A model generated the notes under the pieces. That model saw only the letters and a program-made list of their open reading frames with translations. It made no database searches and was not told the origin of the DNA. Below are positions 21,964 through 33,120 of a stretch of DNA of 64,000 bases, one piece after another; within the stretch, counting starts at the first letter, position 1, and each line of letters begins with the position of its first letter. Where the stretch lies: assembly GCA_010094025.1 (NCBI GenBank), contig ML991825.1:1-64000 (forward strand). The letters are read 5' to 3'. Origin of the DNA: Viridothelium virens. Its lineage: Eukaryota > Ascomycota > Dothideomycetes > Trypetheliales > Trypetheliaceae. A program made the position numbers and the translations under genes.

Positions 21964-22786
21964 GGTACCAACGTTCGGCAAATTTCGCACCGTCGATGGA
22001 ATTATGGTAGAGTAGACCTGGCCATATTTAATATTCTGTGTACTTCCGCCTATGTCTCTCGCATATCAAGTGGGAAGCAAGATTGTGCTGTAGCGTTCCG
22101 GGAAAGGGGCGGCATGTGCAAATTGGGCAGGTGAAGAAAATTCTATGCATCTGCTGCACCGTGAGCTTTATTGGAACTACCTACAATAATACCTAGTCGT
22201 TAATAGTGCAATCGGCAATTAATGCCAAGCTACACCAATCGGCGTTGATGCCCATCCACGTGGGCTTGAATCTGATTGGAAGAAAGATTTGCGGATGCAG
22301 GGGCCAGAGAGTCTAATTAACGGCCCTGACAAGGCCAACGCGTTGCCTCGGATGAGATGACACCGTGAGGTGCATGGACTTTTGCAATGCACGAAATCGT
22401 GGACTGTAAATGAAACCTTCCTACGTTCGAAGGGCGTGTTTTCGAAAACGAGTCCAAAAAGGCGGCTTGAAATATAGATTTTGAGGTCTGTTATGGTGGC
22501 ACAGGTTGACGGCGAAGCTCCATGGTGACCATTCATCATAGGATAGGATCGAAGTCATTGGTCTGTCATTCCAGTAAATCTCGAAGAAGCCGGATCTTAT
22601 ACCCAGAAGAGCGATCAACATGGAGAATGCTCATCTTCCGTTGTCATCAAAAACAACAAGTAGAGCAAATAACTCTCTTCTCGACTCGTAAAGAGCTGGG
22701 TATTACCTTTTTTTACCGCTTTAATTGTGATCTGTCGGCCAGTCGCGGCTTTCAACAATCCGACAAGGTGCTCTCCAGTCCCATCT
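21964..22786. other. Intergenic between sphingomyelinase and NOC4
   Basis: 823 bp holding the sphingomyelinase promoter and the NOC4 3' region. Open frames around 22219-22620 on minus and 22522-23010 on plus have no recognisable domain and partly overlap NOC4. I see no repeat or RNA gene. Confidence 0.5.
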
Positions 22787-24481
22787 TCACGTATCTTTAC
22801 TCCCCTTATCTACCTCCCTTTCTCTTGCCCTCACGGCCTCTAATAAACTCCCTGTTCTGGCCAAACCTCCACCCTCTGCGGAGAAAATCCTCTTCGGAAT
22901 TTCCCACTCCACCACAGGCGCCTTCTTTACCTCCTTCCCCAACTCCGCTTCCACAAGGCTCGCGTACGAATGATCCAGAAAGTCCTCGAGCTGATATTCG
23001 CGCTTCGTAAACTGTTGTGCGATAATCCCCGCCAGCGTCGCGACATTGGGATGATAATGCGAGCGCAAGGTGTCGAGTTCCCAGAGACTGGATTCGAGGG
23101 CAAGAGTTTTCGTGGGATCGGGCTCGTCTGCAAGAAACGGATCCTCGAGACTGGGGTTGTCATTGGAACTGGAGCTGGGGTGGAGGGTTTGCCATGCGAG
23201 GAAAGAGGGGTGTGGGTCTCGATGTAGCATGAAGGTGCATTGGCGGTGGCGTTGAAGCATGTTGTAGATGAAGGGGACCACGGCTATGATGCCGGCTGGA
23301 GGAGCGGTGAGCACGAGACGGGAGAGGCGTTTGATGAAGGAGGCGACGAGGGTGGCAGGAAGATGGGTGGAAGAGAGGAAGGTATCTAGAAGGCGGAAGA
23401 AGCGTGAGCGATACTTTGAGTGGAGGATGTCGGCGTCAATGAGGGAGTAGAGTTTCGTATAGAATTTTGGATAGTCCAGGTTTCGGGTTGTGATAAGATG
23501 AAATAGACCAGAAAGAGCGAGGAGAGACACTGCTCCCCCAATGTCAAAAGATGTTGTGAGAAAATCCATAAGTAATTCGGGACGACTGAAGACTGGGGCT
23601 ATGTGTGTTGTGACCTTATTTAGAACAGCTTTGCGCTGGGGTCTTGTCAAAGGCTGGCGGAGTAAGGAGAGCCATGCATCCTGAGCAGCTTTCTTGTGTG
23701 CGTTACTCGACCGTAGGACATGTTTTGGGGGTGGAGAACCAGCCAAGAAATCAGTGATATCTTCCGAAGATGGGAAAGGACCTTCCATTCTCATCAGAAT
23801 CTCCAGACTATGGTCAACGAGTGCCTTGATATCCACTTCTTTCCCCTTATCCGTTCTACCCAGAATACGCATTATACCAAGCAATGTGAAGAATCTCACA
23901 TCGTCATATTCATCCACATATTTCTCCACCAATTCTTCCCTTGCAAGGCTCGACTGAGCACTGGAGAGCAAGGTCTGTAGGAGGTCGCAGAAGAGCCCAG
24001 TTCGCCATATATTCTCATCTTTGCTCGCAGACTCTTTGACAAGACGCATAGTCAACACCATAGCTGTGCTTTGTTTTGACTCGTCCGAGTCTCTCATCAT
24101 TGCTTGCAGGTGTTGGGTGTATTCTGCATATTTTGCCCTTAACCAGTCTATAACAGTGACCTCATTTTCTGGCATCCCCTTTGCTTTGGTCATGTCTCCA
24201 GCTGCCGTAAGCCTACAGAAGACTCTACAAAGCGCAACAGCTGCGGTGGTAGTCTCCTCATCAGTCTGTGTCTCGTTACAGATCACGAGCAACGAGGCTA
24301 TGTTGTTGTAGTTCCTACGCGACTCGAGTATCTCGGTCTCCAGGAGAAGGATGGCATCTTTCGAGTCTTGAGTAACCGCTTTGGCGCTGGTCCTGGGGTT
24401 TTCGGTTGATTTGTGTGCTTTCGTCGCATCGTGAGGTAATTTTCTCTTTTGGCCGGCGACTGAACCTACTGCATGGGGCAT
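22787..24481 (-). CDS. NOC4: Ribosome biogenesis protein NOC4 (CBF/Mak21 family)
   Basis: A single exon of 564 aa starting at the ATG at 24481. The basic N-terminus (QKRKLPHD) is followed by helical repeats. The C-terminal half carries the CBF/MAK21 domain: a GGAVSLLALSGLFHLITTRNLDYPKFY-like stretch near residues 330-360, the RFFRLLDTFLSSTHLP segment, a TAPPAGI turn and an FLDHSY close to the end. In yeast, Noc4 pairs with Nop14 in the small-subunit processome for 40S maturation in the nucleolus. Length matches the fungal family. It diverges from ATP4 across 223 bp. The 3' third is compositionally odd: the coding strand is C-rich and then becomes G-rich near the end. Confidence 0.93.
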   Translation of the reverse strand: MPHAVGSVAGQKRKLPHDATKAHKSTENPRTSAKAVTQDSKDAILLLETEILESRRNYNNIASLLVICNETQTDEETTTAAVALCRVFCRLTAAGDMTKAKGMPENEVTVIDWLRAKYAEYTQHLQAMMRDSDESKQSTAMVLTMRLVKESASKDENIWRTGLFCDLLQTLLSSAQSSLAREELVEKYVDEYDDVRFFTLLGIMRILGRTDKGKEVDIKALVDHSLEILMRMEGPFPSSEDITDFLAGSPPPKHVLRSSNAHKKAAQDAWLSLLRQPLTRPQRKAVLNKVTTHIAPVFSRPELLMDFLTTSFDIGGAVSLLALSGLFHLITTRNLDYPKFYTKLYSLIDADILHSKYRSRFFRLLDTFLSSTHLPATLVASFIKRLSRLVLTAPPAGIIAVVPFIYNMLQRHRQCTFMLHRDPHPSFLAWQTLHPSSSSNDNPSLEDPFLADEPDPTKTLALESSLWELDTLRSHYHPNVATLAGIIAQQFTKREYQLEDFLDHSYASLVEAELGKEVKKAPVVEWEIPKRIFSAEGGGLARTGSLLEAVRAREREVDKGSKDT

Positions 24482-24704
24482 GTCTGTACTAGATAGGTGT
24501 CGGAGGGCTTTAGGAAAGCTTAAGATACGGTCTGAAGTGCTTGGAAGCCTTCCAATTACATGGACGATACGCAGAGAAATTGGTGGGTATGCAAATTCCT
24601 GCCGGGGGTCCAGGTTTGGCTTAGCGTGAGCCTCCCTCCCTCAAAGCACCTCAAGCTCCAGCAACGTCTAGCAACAATCTCCGTTCGATCACAACCCCAA
24701 CATC
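24482..24704. promoter_or_regulatory. Compact divergent promoter, NOC4 and ATP4
   Basis: Only 223 bp separate the start codons of two housekeeping genes on opposite strands, so the promoters must overlap or be shared. No TATA box is evident. Co-regulation of ribosome assembly and respiration is an inference from position alone. Confidence 0.5.
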
Positions 24705-25633
24705 ATGGCATCTCGTCTCGCAAGAAGCGCGATGGGTGAGGAAATCCTTCTGAAGACTTATGATCAAGCCATTGACCAATCGAATGATCTTGCACAGGCG
24801 CTGCCCGATTACGACCAACTATCCCAGCGACCCGCGCCCTTCCTGCTGCCACTACTTCATTCGCTACCTCTGCTGCCAAATATCAACCTGAGCAGCCTCA
24901 AACACCCGTCGAGGATCCTGCGAAAAAGGCAAGGTCAATTCTTGATTCTCTGCCGGGCAGCAACCTCCTCTCCAAGACAGCCATTTTGTCCGCTGGTGCC
25001 GGTCTTTCCATCGCCGCTATTAGCAACGAGCTCTATGTTGTCAACGAGGAGTCAATCGTCATGATCAGTTTGTTTACGATCTATTGGGCTGTAGCGCACT
25101 ATGGAGGGCCTTTGTACAAAGATTGGGCAGAAAGTACGGGCAATAAGATCAAGGGAATTCTAAATGCCGCCAGGCAGGACCATACTGAAGCCGTGAAGGC
25201 CAGGATTGACAACGTGAAGGACTTGGGCGGTGTAATTGACATAACTAAGAACCTTTTTGAGGTGTCAAAGGTTGGTGTCCAAGCCGTTGTCGGGCTTAGA
25301 CTGCCGCATGAGTACATTTTCTAACGCTTGGAGCAGGAAACCGCAAGGCTAGAGGCTCAGGCATATGAGTTGGAGCAAAAAACTGCTCTCGCTTCAGAGG
25401 CCAAAAGCGTGCTGGACTCGTGGGTGAGGTATGAGGGACAAGTCAAGGCAAGGCAGCAAAGGGAATTGGCCGAAAGCATCATTGGGAAGATCGAGAAGGA
25501 ACTGGAAGATCCCAAAGTTTTGCAACGTATTTTGAACCAAAGCGTGCAGGATGTAGAGAGTAAGGCGCCTATCTCTCTAGAAACCGGAGACGTATGCTAA
25601 CCCATTCCAGGAATCGTGAGCGCCAAATCATAG
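24705..25633 (+). CDS. ATP4: Mitochondrial ATP synthase subunit 4 (b subunit)
   Basis: Four exons (24705-24735, 24798-25270, 25337-25559, 25611-25633) give 249 aa. The first exon encodes only MASRLARSAM plus one base, the start of an arginine-rich mitochondrial presequence. The mature part has SILDSLPG, two hydrophobic helices (AILSAGAGLSIAAI and VMISLFTIYWAVA) and then the long charged helix with ILNAARQDHTEAVKARI, SVLDSWVRYEGQVK and RELAESII that forms the peripheral stalk. The last exon adds only RIVSAKS. Subunit b ties the F1 head to the membrane part of F1Fo in the inner membrane. Motifs and length agree with fungal Atp4, so confidence is high. Confidence 0.96.
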
Positions 25634-26326
25634 AAGAGCAAAATCTATCAATATCTTGCCGCAATAGATCAAATAGCCGGTAGCCTGTCACATAGTCTCA
25701 TTACGTCTGTAGAACCAGCATTACATTTGACTTCGAGCCCAGATTGATTTGAGACAGCGCCACGAGGACGAGTTCTAATGACCTCAAGACAGGACAATTG
25801 ATCAACGAGAATATGTCGTGATTGGTGAGGAGAATGCATATGCAGATTGATAGATTGGCCGCCATACTCCTTTTGCTGACTAGGAGGATATCTGTCTACA
25901 TCACCAAGTTCTCGCTCAAGCAAGCCTCAGTCCGGCTTGACGGGTAATTGTGGATTGTGCAGTATGCGATCATCTCAGTACAGAAAGTGATTCCAAAAGC
26001 GCGCAGGGGAATATCTTCGCGGGTAACTTGAGAATTCTGGTAGTACAGAAGGACCTGTGAATATAAATAAGAGACTTAGTCTAGAAATTGGGGCGTTCCT
26101 AAGGAAATAATACCACCATAGCTAGTATTGTAACCTTACCTAAGAGGTACCTTACACATCCTGAAGCACGTGGTTTCATGTTACTTTCGGGACTAGCGCA
26201 TCGGAGTCCCGTCGATGCGGAACAGGGGTGCCTTACGTCAGGCCAGTTACAGCCGCCGCGGCGCCATCATACAGCTGGCCGGTATCATGTCTCGTTTTCC
26301 AATGCTACAGCTTCACCACCATAACG
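25634..26326. other. Intergenic between ATP4 and VPS10
   Basis: 693 bp containing the ATP4 3' region and the VPS10 upstream region. An open frame continues in frame upstream of the chosen VPS10 start, but it lacks an ATG. No other gene was seen. Confidence 0.5.
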
Positions 26327-29300
26327 ATGAAGAATCGGTTAGCCATACTCTGCGCCCTGCTGGCGCTAGGGCTGTCCTTTGTTTTGGCCAAGGACGATGA
26401 GAAGGCGGGTCCCGAGATAACCAAGACTAAATTCCCAGGGCTCATAGTCAATATCCGTTACTTTGACGACTCCAACGTTGTTACCGCCACCGATATAGAA
26501 CACAATACCGTACATCGATCTACCGATGGAGGGAAGTCATGGCATATTGTCAAGGACATCGCTGAAGGGGAGGCTCAGGCAATCATTCATCACCCGTTCA
26601 ACAACAAGGTCGCAGTATGTCTAGGTAGCAGGCAGACGCATTGGATCACAACAAATCAGGGAGAGACATGGACATCATTCAAGAGCCGAGGAGACCCAAA
26701 CCTCGCAATCCCACCCCTGAGTTTCCACGCCGACGACCCAGACAAGATTATTCTCAACACTCGAAATTGCGAAGAAATTATCTGCGAGGATATTGCAATC
26801 TATACCACGGATGGATTTCAGACTGAGCCAAAGGAACTCAAAGAGGGGTCATCGATGTGTATCTGGGCCCGTACACAGAAGCTCTTCTCGACCGGAGACA
26901 AGAAAAAAGACGCTGATCAAACGCTTTGTATCGTCCCTGGTAGATTCTCGCTATGGAAAACAGACTTCAGACTCCTTACATCAACGGATTACTTCAACAA
27001 GGATGAAGTCGAGCCTGGAATGGAAAACAACCGTCCTGTTACGGGCCTAGCCACTATCGCCAGTGTGAAGGGGTACATTGTTGCTGCTGCAAGATCCGAA
27101 TTCACCGCCGAGATGAGCCTTTACGTCACCACCGATGCAGAAAATTGGCAAAGAGCACGGTTTGGAGATCAAGCAGTCGAGCAGGATGCCTACACAATTC
27201 TAGAGTCCACGAATTACAGCATTCAGGTTGATGTCATGACCTCCCTACGCAATCTTCCCATGGGATCGCTATTCACAAGCAACTCCAGAGGAACGTATTT
27301 CTCAAAGAATATTGAGCACGTCAATCGGAATCCCAGAGGCTATGTTGACTTTGAGAAGGTCCAGAATATCCAGGGCATTGTGATGGTCAACTTGGTGGAC
27401 AATTGGAAAGAAATTGGAAACGGTGTACAAGACGGAAAGAAAATCAAGAGTCGGATCAGTTTTGACGATGGGAGATCGTTTCATGAGATGAAGGTGGATA
27501 AGGAACCATTGCATCTACATGGGGTAACAGACCAACACAACAGCGGAAGAGTCTACTCAAGTCCCGCACCAGGATTGGTCATGGGAAATGGCAACACCGG
27601 AAAATTTCTTGGTGACAGGGCGCACGCTGCTCTGTACGTATCCGACGATGCTGGGTTCACTTGGAGAAAGGCACTCAACAACAACCACATGTATGAGTTC
27701 GGTGACCAAGGCTCTCTTATCGTAGTCGCGGCCGACAAACCCGACTTGAAGCGCATCGGATACTCGCTGAACCATGGTAAGGACTGGGAGTGGAAAAATT
27801 TCGACGGGTTCACTATTCGGCCCTTGCAGCTTACAACAGTTCCTGATTCAACCAGCAGAAAGTTCATCCTTTACGCTGAAGAAGGTCGTGGAGATGATGC
27901 AAAACATGTCATCATTCACCTAGACTTCGACAAACTTCATGAAAAGAAGTGCAAGAAGGATGACTTTGAGAAATGGTGGGCTAGGGTTGATAAAAAGGGG
28001 GATGCGACTTGTATCATGGGACACAAGCAGTGGTATCATCGACGAAAAGCGGATGCTGACTGTTTCGTCAAAGACGAAGACTTCAACGAACCTGAGCCAG
28101 AGTTCGAAGATTGCCCTTGCGCAGACGAAGACTTTGAGTGTGACGAGGGCTTTGAAAGGACTGACGATGGCGAGAAATGCGAGCCGATTGAACCTTTGAC
28201 GCCACCTGCGGATTCATGCGAAAATGGGAAAGGGACTTTCATGGGCAAGTCTGGATGGCGAAAGATACCAGGCAACACATGTGACCTGAAGAAAGGCGTC
28301 GACAAGGCTAAAGAAGTTGAACGTCCTTGCGAGGATACCGTCAAGAAGCCAGCTAGCAACAAAATCACGCATACTACGAACTCGTTTCGGGCAAGTACTT
28401 TTCGCGAATTTTACTATCTGGAGCACAAAGAAGGTCATGACGAGACAGTTGTTATGCGTACCGACCGACGGGAAGTTTTTATTACTAGAGATCACGGCAA
28501 GAACTGGGATCTAATCCTTGAGAAGGACAAAGTCGAGGCCATCTATCCGCATCAGTACTTCCACGAAACGGTCTATTTCATTACGCCCAGTCGGAAGGTA
28601 TTCTACTCGCACGATCGGGGAGTAAATCTTCATTCGTTCGAGGCACCTGATGTTCCAAATCTAGAACGCGTCGAGTATTTGCGCTTCCATCCCGAGGAGC
28701 GAGACTGGCTTATTTGGACAGGCGCCAAGAATTGTCAATACGGATTTGGTGAAGACTGCCACACGATTGCACATGTTTCGCAGAAGAACGGCGACGAGTG
28801 GAAGACCTTGCTTCCGTTTGTCCGTAAATGTGTCTTCGCTACGTCAGAGATTCGTCGCGATAGCGAACAATTAGTCTATTGTGAGCAATATCAGGATGAA
28901 AACACAGACGGGTCACTTCAGCTAGTATCAAGCAAAGATTGGTTTGCTCACAAGAATGTCACTTTCACGGATGTCGTCGAGTTTGCCACAATGTCTGAGT
29001 ATATCATTGTCGCCACAAGAGATAAGGACGAAAAGAGTCTGAGGGTCGATGCAAGTATCAATGGCAAGGACTTCGCGAACGCTCAATTTCCGCTCAACTT
29101 CCAGGTTGCCCATCAACAAGCTTACACTGTGCTTGATAGCTCTACTCATGCAGTGTTTCTTCACGTCACTGTCAACAACATCAAGCATCGCGAATATGGA
29201 ACTATCTTGAAAAGCAACAGCAACGGAACATCTTATGTCACGAGTATTTCTGCTGTCAGCCGGAACACGCAGGGCTATGTGGACTTTGAAAAGATGCGTG

Positions 29301-30941
29301 GTCTGGAAGGTGTCGCCATTGTCAATGTAGTGGCCAACGTGAAGGATACCGATGACGGGGAAAACAAACAACTCAGGACGAAAATCACACATAATGACGG
29401 TGCCGACTGGACTTATCTCACTCCTCCTGAAGAAGATTCAGAGGGCAAACCCTATGAAGATTGCAAGCAAGGAGATAAAGAAGGCTGCTCTCTGCATTTG
29501 CACGGCTATACAGAGCGCAAGGACCCTCGGCGCGCATATTCATCACCCTCTGCTGCCGGTATCATGATTGGAATTGGGAACGTTGGTGACCAACTTACAT
29601 CACGATCGAAAGGTAATACGTTCATTACCACAGACGGCGGTGTCAAATGGAGAGAGGTTATGAAAGGTGCCTTCATGTGGGAGTATGGTGATTCAGGCTC
29701 TATCATTGTCCTCGTCGCAGAGGAGGAGCCCACAAACATCATCTACTACACGCTTGATCAAGGCGAGAGCTGGCAAAAGTACAAATTCAGTGATGAAGGA
29801 GAGGTTATCGTTTCAGATATCAGCAGTGTCCCTAGTGACATGTCAAGGAACTTCTTGCTTTGGGGTAAAGAAGCTGGCTCAAATGGAGATCTAGTCACCG
29901 TCAATCTCGACTTTACTGGTCTGACCAATAAACAATGCGAATTGAACAGAGAAAATCCGGACGCCGGGAACAGCGACTTCGACCTTTGGCAACCCAAGCA
30001 TCCCATGCAGAAGGACGACTGTCTATTTGGCCACGTTGCCCAATACTACCGTAAAAAACCAGACCGCAAATGTTACGTCGGCCGCTTGGATGAGAAGCTA
30101 CACAACATTGCCTCGAACTGCACTTGCACCCGGCAAGACTTCGAGTGGTAAGTTCTCCCCGCCCCTCCTCCAACTCACCCTCCCATCAACCCAGAACCCC
30201 CACTAACCCTCTCTCTTCTCCCCCCTTAGCGACTTCAACTACGAACGCCAAACCGACGGCTCCTGCCTCCTCGTCCCCGGCTACCAACCCCCCGACGCCT
30301 CCGAAATCTGCACCGCCGACCAAAACGCCCGCGAATACTGGGAGCCCACCGGCTACCGCAAAGTGCCCCTCTCCACCTGCTCCGGCGGCCGCGAACTCGA
30401 CCACTCCGTCTCCCACCCCTGCCCCGGTCACGAGCCAGACTGGCAGGACGCGCACGGCTCCCGCCTCGGCGGCTTCGCTATCTTCGTCATCGTCGTCGTC
30501 GCGCTTGCCGCTGCGGCGGGCGTTGGCTGGTGGGTCTGGACCCGATGGGATGGTAAGTTTGGGCGTATTCGCCTTGGCGATGGAGGTGGTCGTGGTGGTC
30601 TTGCGAGCTCGGCGGCTGCGGGTGCTGGTGGTTCCGGGGCGAGAGGAGACAGTGGACAGAGTGCGTGGGTTCGGTGGCCGGTGGCTGCGGTGTCGGGGGT
30701 TGTGGCTGTGGTGGGCGCGATTCCCGTGGTGGCGGCTTCGGCGGGTCGTGGGGTTATGGGATTGTTTGGGAGGGGTGGCAGTCATGGGGCGTATAGTGGG
30801 CTGCGGGAAGCGAATGGGTATGCGGGCCGGACGTATACGAGTCGGCAGAGTTTTGCGAGGGGGAGGCAGGATTATGCGGCGGTGGATGTTGGGGCGGATG
30901 AGGGAGAGTTGCTTGGTGAGGTAAGTGATGAGGAGGTTTGA
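26327..30941 (+). CDS. VPS10: Vacuolar sorting receptor VPS10 (sortilin family)
   Basis: Two exons (26327-30147, 30230-30941) encode 1510 aa; the phase-2 junction rebuilds a Cys codon. The ATG at 26327 is chosen because a signal peptide (LAILCALLALGLSFVLA) begins there. Two VPS10 beta-propeller domains follow, each with repeated S-x-D-x-G-x-x-W Asp-box blades (STDGGKSW, TTNQGETW, SDDAGFTW, RDHGKNWD, TLDQGESW), and each ends in a cysteine-rich 10CC module (CADEDFECDEG and CTCTRQDFEWCDFNY). One transmembrane helix lies near residues 1354-1378, followed by an acidic-ended cytosolic tail of about 130 aa. The protein cycles between late Golgi and endosome, carrying carboxypeptidase Y and other vacuolar hydrolases. 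The second exon is sharply GC-rich with a C-to-G switch. Confidence 0.96.
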
Positions 30942-33120
30942 AATTACGGAGGTGAGAAAAATCCTTGATGTCAATCCTAGGAACAGGCCGTTTCCTCTGG
31001 AGTTTGATTAAGCGCTGGTTTTCGATTTGGCTAGCGACATCCTGCTGTACACTCGTTATTGTCTTCCTTGTAAACCTAGGTTCTTGGTGTGTGCAATAGA
31101 GCATGTGAATTCCTATGTTAGTCGACTCCGAGGCACTCAGTTCAGCATCTTCATGCGAAAGTCGATTGATTGATTGATTGATTCCTACACCCTTTTAGGT
31201 CGCACTGGCCTATGTGGGGATTCATGCGAAAGTCGCAATTCTCTCGACAACCAATTAGGTTAGCTATCCTTCGAGCTTCCTTAGGTAGGTAAGGTAAGTT
31301 TTTCCATGGCTGACTCAATTTTTACTCATGCGCCTTCGTGCAAGACTGGCATATGCCATCTCAATTTCAAGCAGATCCCTTTGCTGCCCCTATCATTCTC
31401 ATTCGATCTTTACAGTGTCGTAACAACCTCCATCACAAAGGCACCTTCCGCTCTACTCTAGATAGGTAGGGTCAACACCAAGAGAGCTGATCTCGAAAAG
31501 AAGTCTTAGTGTTCCTAAATTTGGGATATTGAAATTAGAATCGGCACCTTTGAAATTCGCACCGCACGAGACCAGTTGTGTTGGCTCTCACTAAAATTTG
31601 GCCGTGCCCACTGGATGCTGAATGGATGCATCTCAAACAATATATGTCGATTCGGTGCACGGCACATCAAGGTCAAACAATGTAAGATACTTGAAGCATA
31701 TGCTGATCGCTGAACTGGTCTACAGACCTTTATGCATAGTAATGTATATGCTCGCCGGTGCGTCAAACTGCCAACGGGCGAATCCCCAATATTTGCATGA
31801 GCCTCAGTATCCAGTAGAAAGTAGACAACGTCCTGATTTCAGTGAACTCAGAACGGAAAAGTGAGAGCTAAACCTCTTATCAGCGGCCCGCAGAGTCTGA
31901 CAAGTTATCTACATCAAGCTAGCTGCTCTATGTTGGGTCGCCGACCTTCTGTTGCTCTTTTTTCCCATCTAAGCTTTACTTATTGCGAGTTTAGTTTGAA
32001 TCCAAAACCAAGAGATAAGTGTTCTTAAATCTTCATATCATCGTAGGTCCTACAAAATGATTGTGTATGTTATCATGAAAAATTGACTACTTTGAGGTAT
32101 ACGCCCTCGCTTGATATTGATTTTAGACACTGGCTCGACTATGTCCACTTTAAAATTTGATACCTTGGTAGGAAGAGTGACATGTTCGGGCAAAAATAGA
32201 TTGACTGCTTTAGATATCTACTATACAGCTCTACTTCAACCTCTGCCACAACCTTTAAGGAGGTTTCTGGGCAGCTCACTAGGTGGGTCCTCTACGCAGC
32301 TCCTGGACAGGTTCCTCGGCAGATACTCCGGGCATGGATTAGATATCCGTCTATGCAGAGATCTGGATAAGCTTCTATCTCATCTAGCCTGCAAGAATAA
32401 ATTTAGAGAGATAGATTCGTAGGGTGATTCGCAGATGTAGATTCATATTTAGAGTTGAAGTGTAGGGCAAACTCAAAAGATAGATATATCAGTACAGAGT
32501 TTTGACTTGAGTGGATAAGAATGGACACTCGAAAATCGACCTCGACCTCGTTTTGATTTGATATTAAAGTTCAAAACTCGAAAATTCGATGCTTGCGAGA
32601 GAGGATGAGCCTCTCTAATACACACTTTCAATTTAAAGCACACCTGGAACAGGTGGACCTCGAATCATGGAACGCAGACTTTGATCGAGAGATCTGTATG
32701 AACGTTTGCAAAGAGCATACCTGCAGGTTGTGTAGAGTGCAATTTGCTGATGATGAATGAGCGATGAAATTTTCCAGATTTAGCTAGAGGTAATATGGAA
32801 GCGAAGGCCTTTACTCTATATGGTAGGTACCTACTGATCACGGACAGTACTTGTAATCACGTGGTAGCATTGCTTTTTCACGCACAACATCAATTTAGGT
32901 AGGTAAGGTATGCAATCGAATTAAGGAATTGCCATAGAATTAGTTACGAACAAAACGCGATTAGAAAGCGTGATCCCAAAAACTTGCAGGCATGCTCCTT
33001 GCAACATCCGGCTCTTGTCACCTGGAAGTGGAACCCTAAGAGCTAGCCAGCTAGCTCACCGAATCCTCTTATCTCCAACTAAAGGAAGCTAGAACTCATC
33101 CACCAGCCAGATGTTTCATA
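30942..33120. other. Gene-free stretch with short repeats
   Basis: About 2.2 kb with no defensible gene. It contains (GATT)5 at 31164-31183, two copies of a 15-bp direct repeat starting at 31150 and 31221, and two copies of a TTAGGTAGGTAAGGTA motif at 31281-31296 and 32895-32910. The open frame 32111-32422 has no recognisable domain and uninformative composition. Confidence 0.55.
31164..31183. repeat. (GATT)5 microsatellite
   Basis: Five perfect tandem GATT units in the intergenic region downstream of VPS10. The unit overlaps the end of the first copy of the 15-bp direct repeat TTCATGCGAAAGTCG (31150-31164, again at 31221-31235). Confidence 0.85.

Noticed and set aside
30124-30974. Long open frames of about 260 aa on both strands at the VPS10 3' end
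   Set aside because: They are shadows of the second VPS10 exon caused by its GC-rich, low-complexity sequence; the VPS10 frame is continuous and carries the cysteine module, the TM helix and the tail.
32111-32422. Open frame beginning with an aspartic-protease-like DTGS
   Set aside because: DTGS alone is too short a match; the rest shows no protease or retroelement feature.
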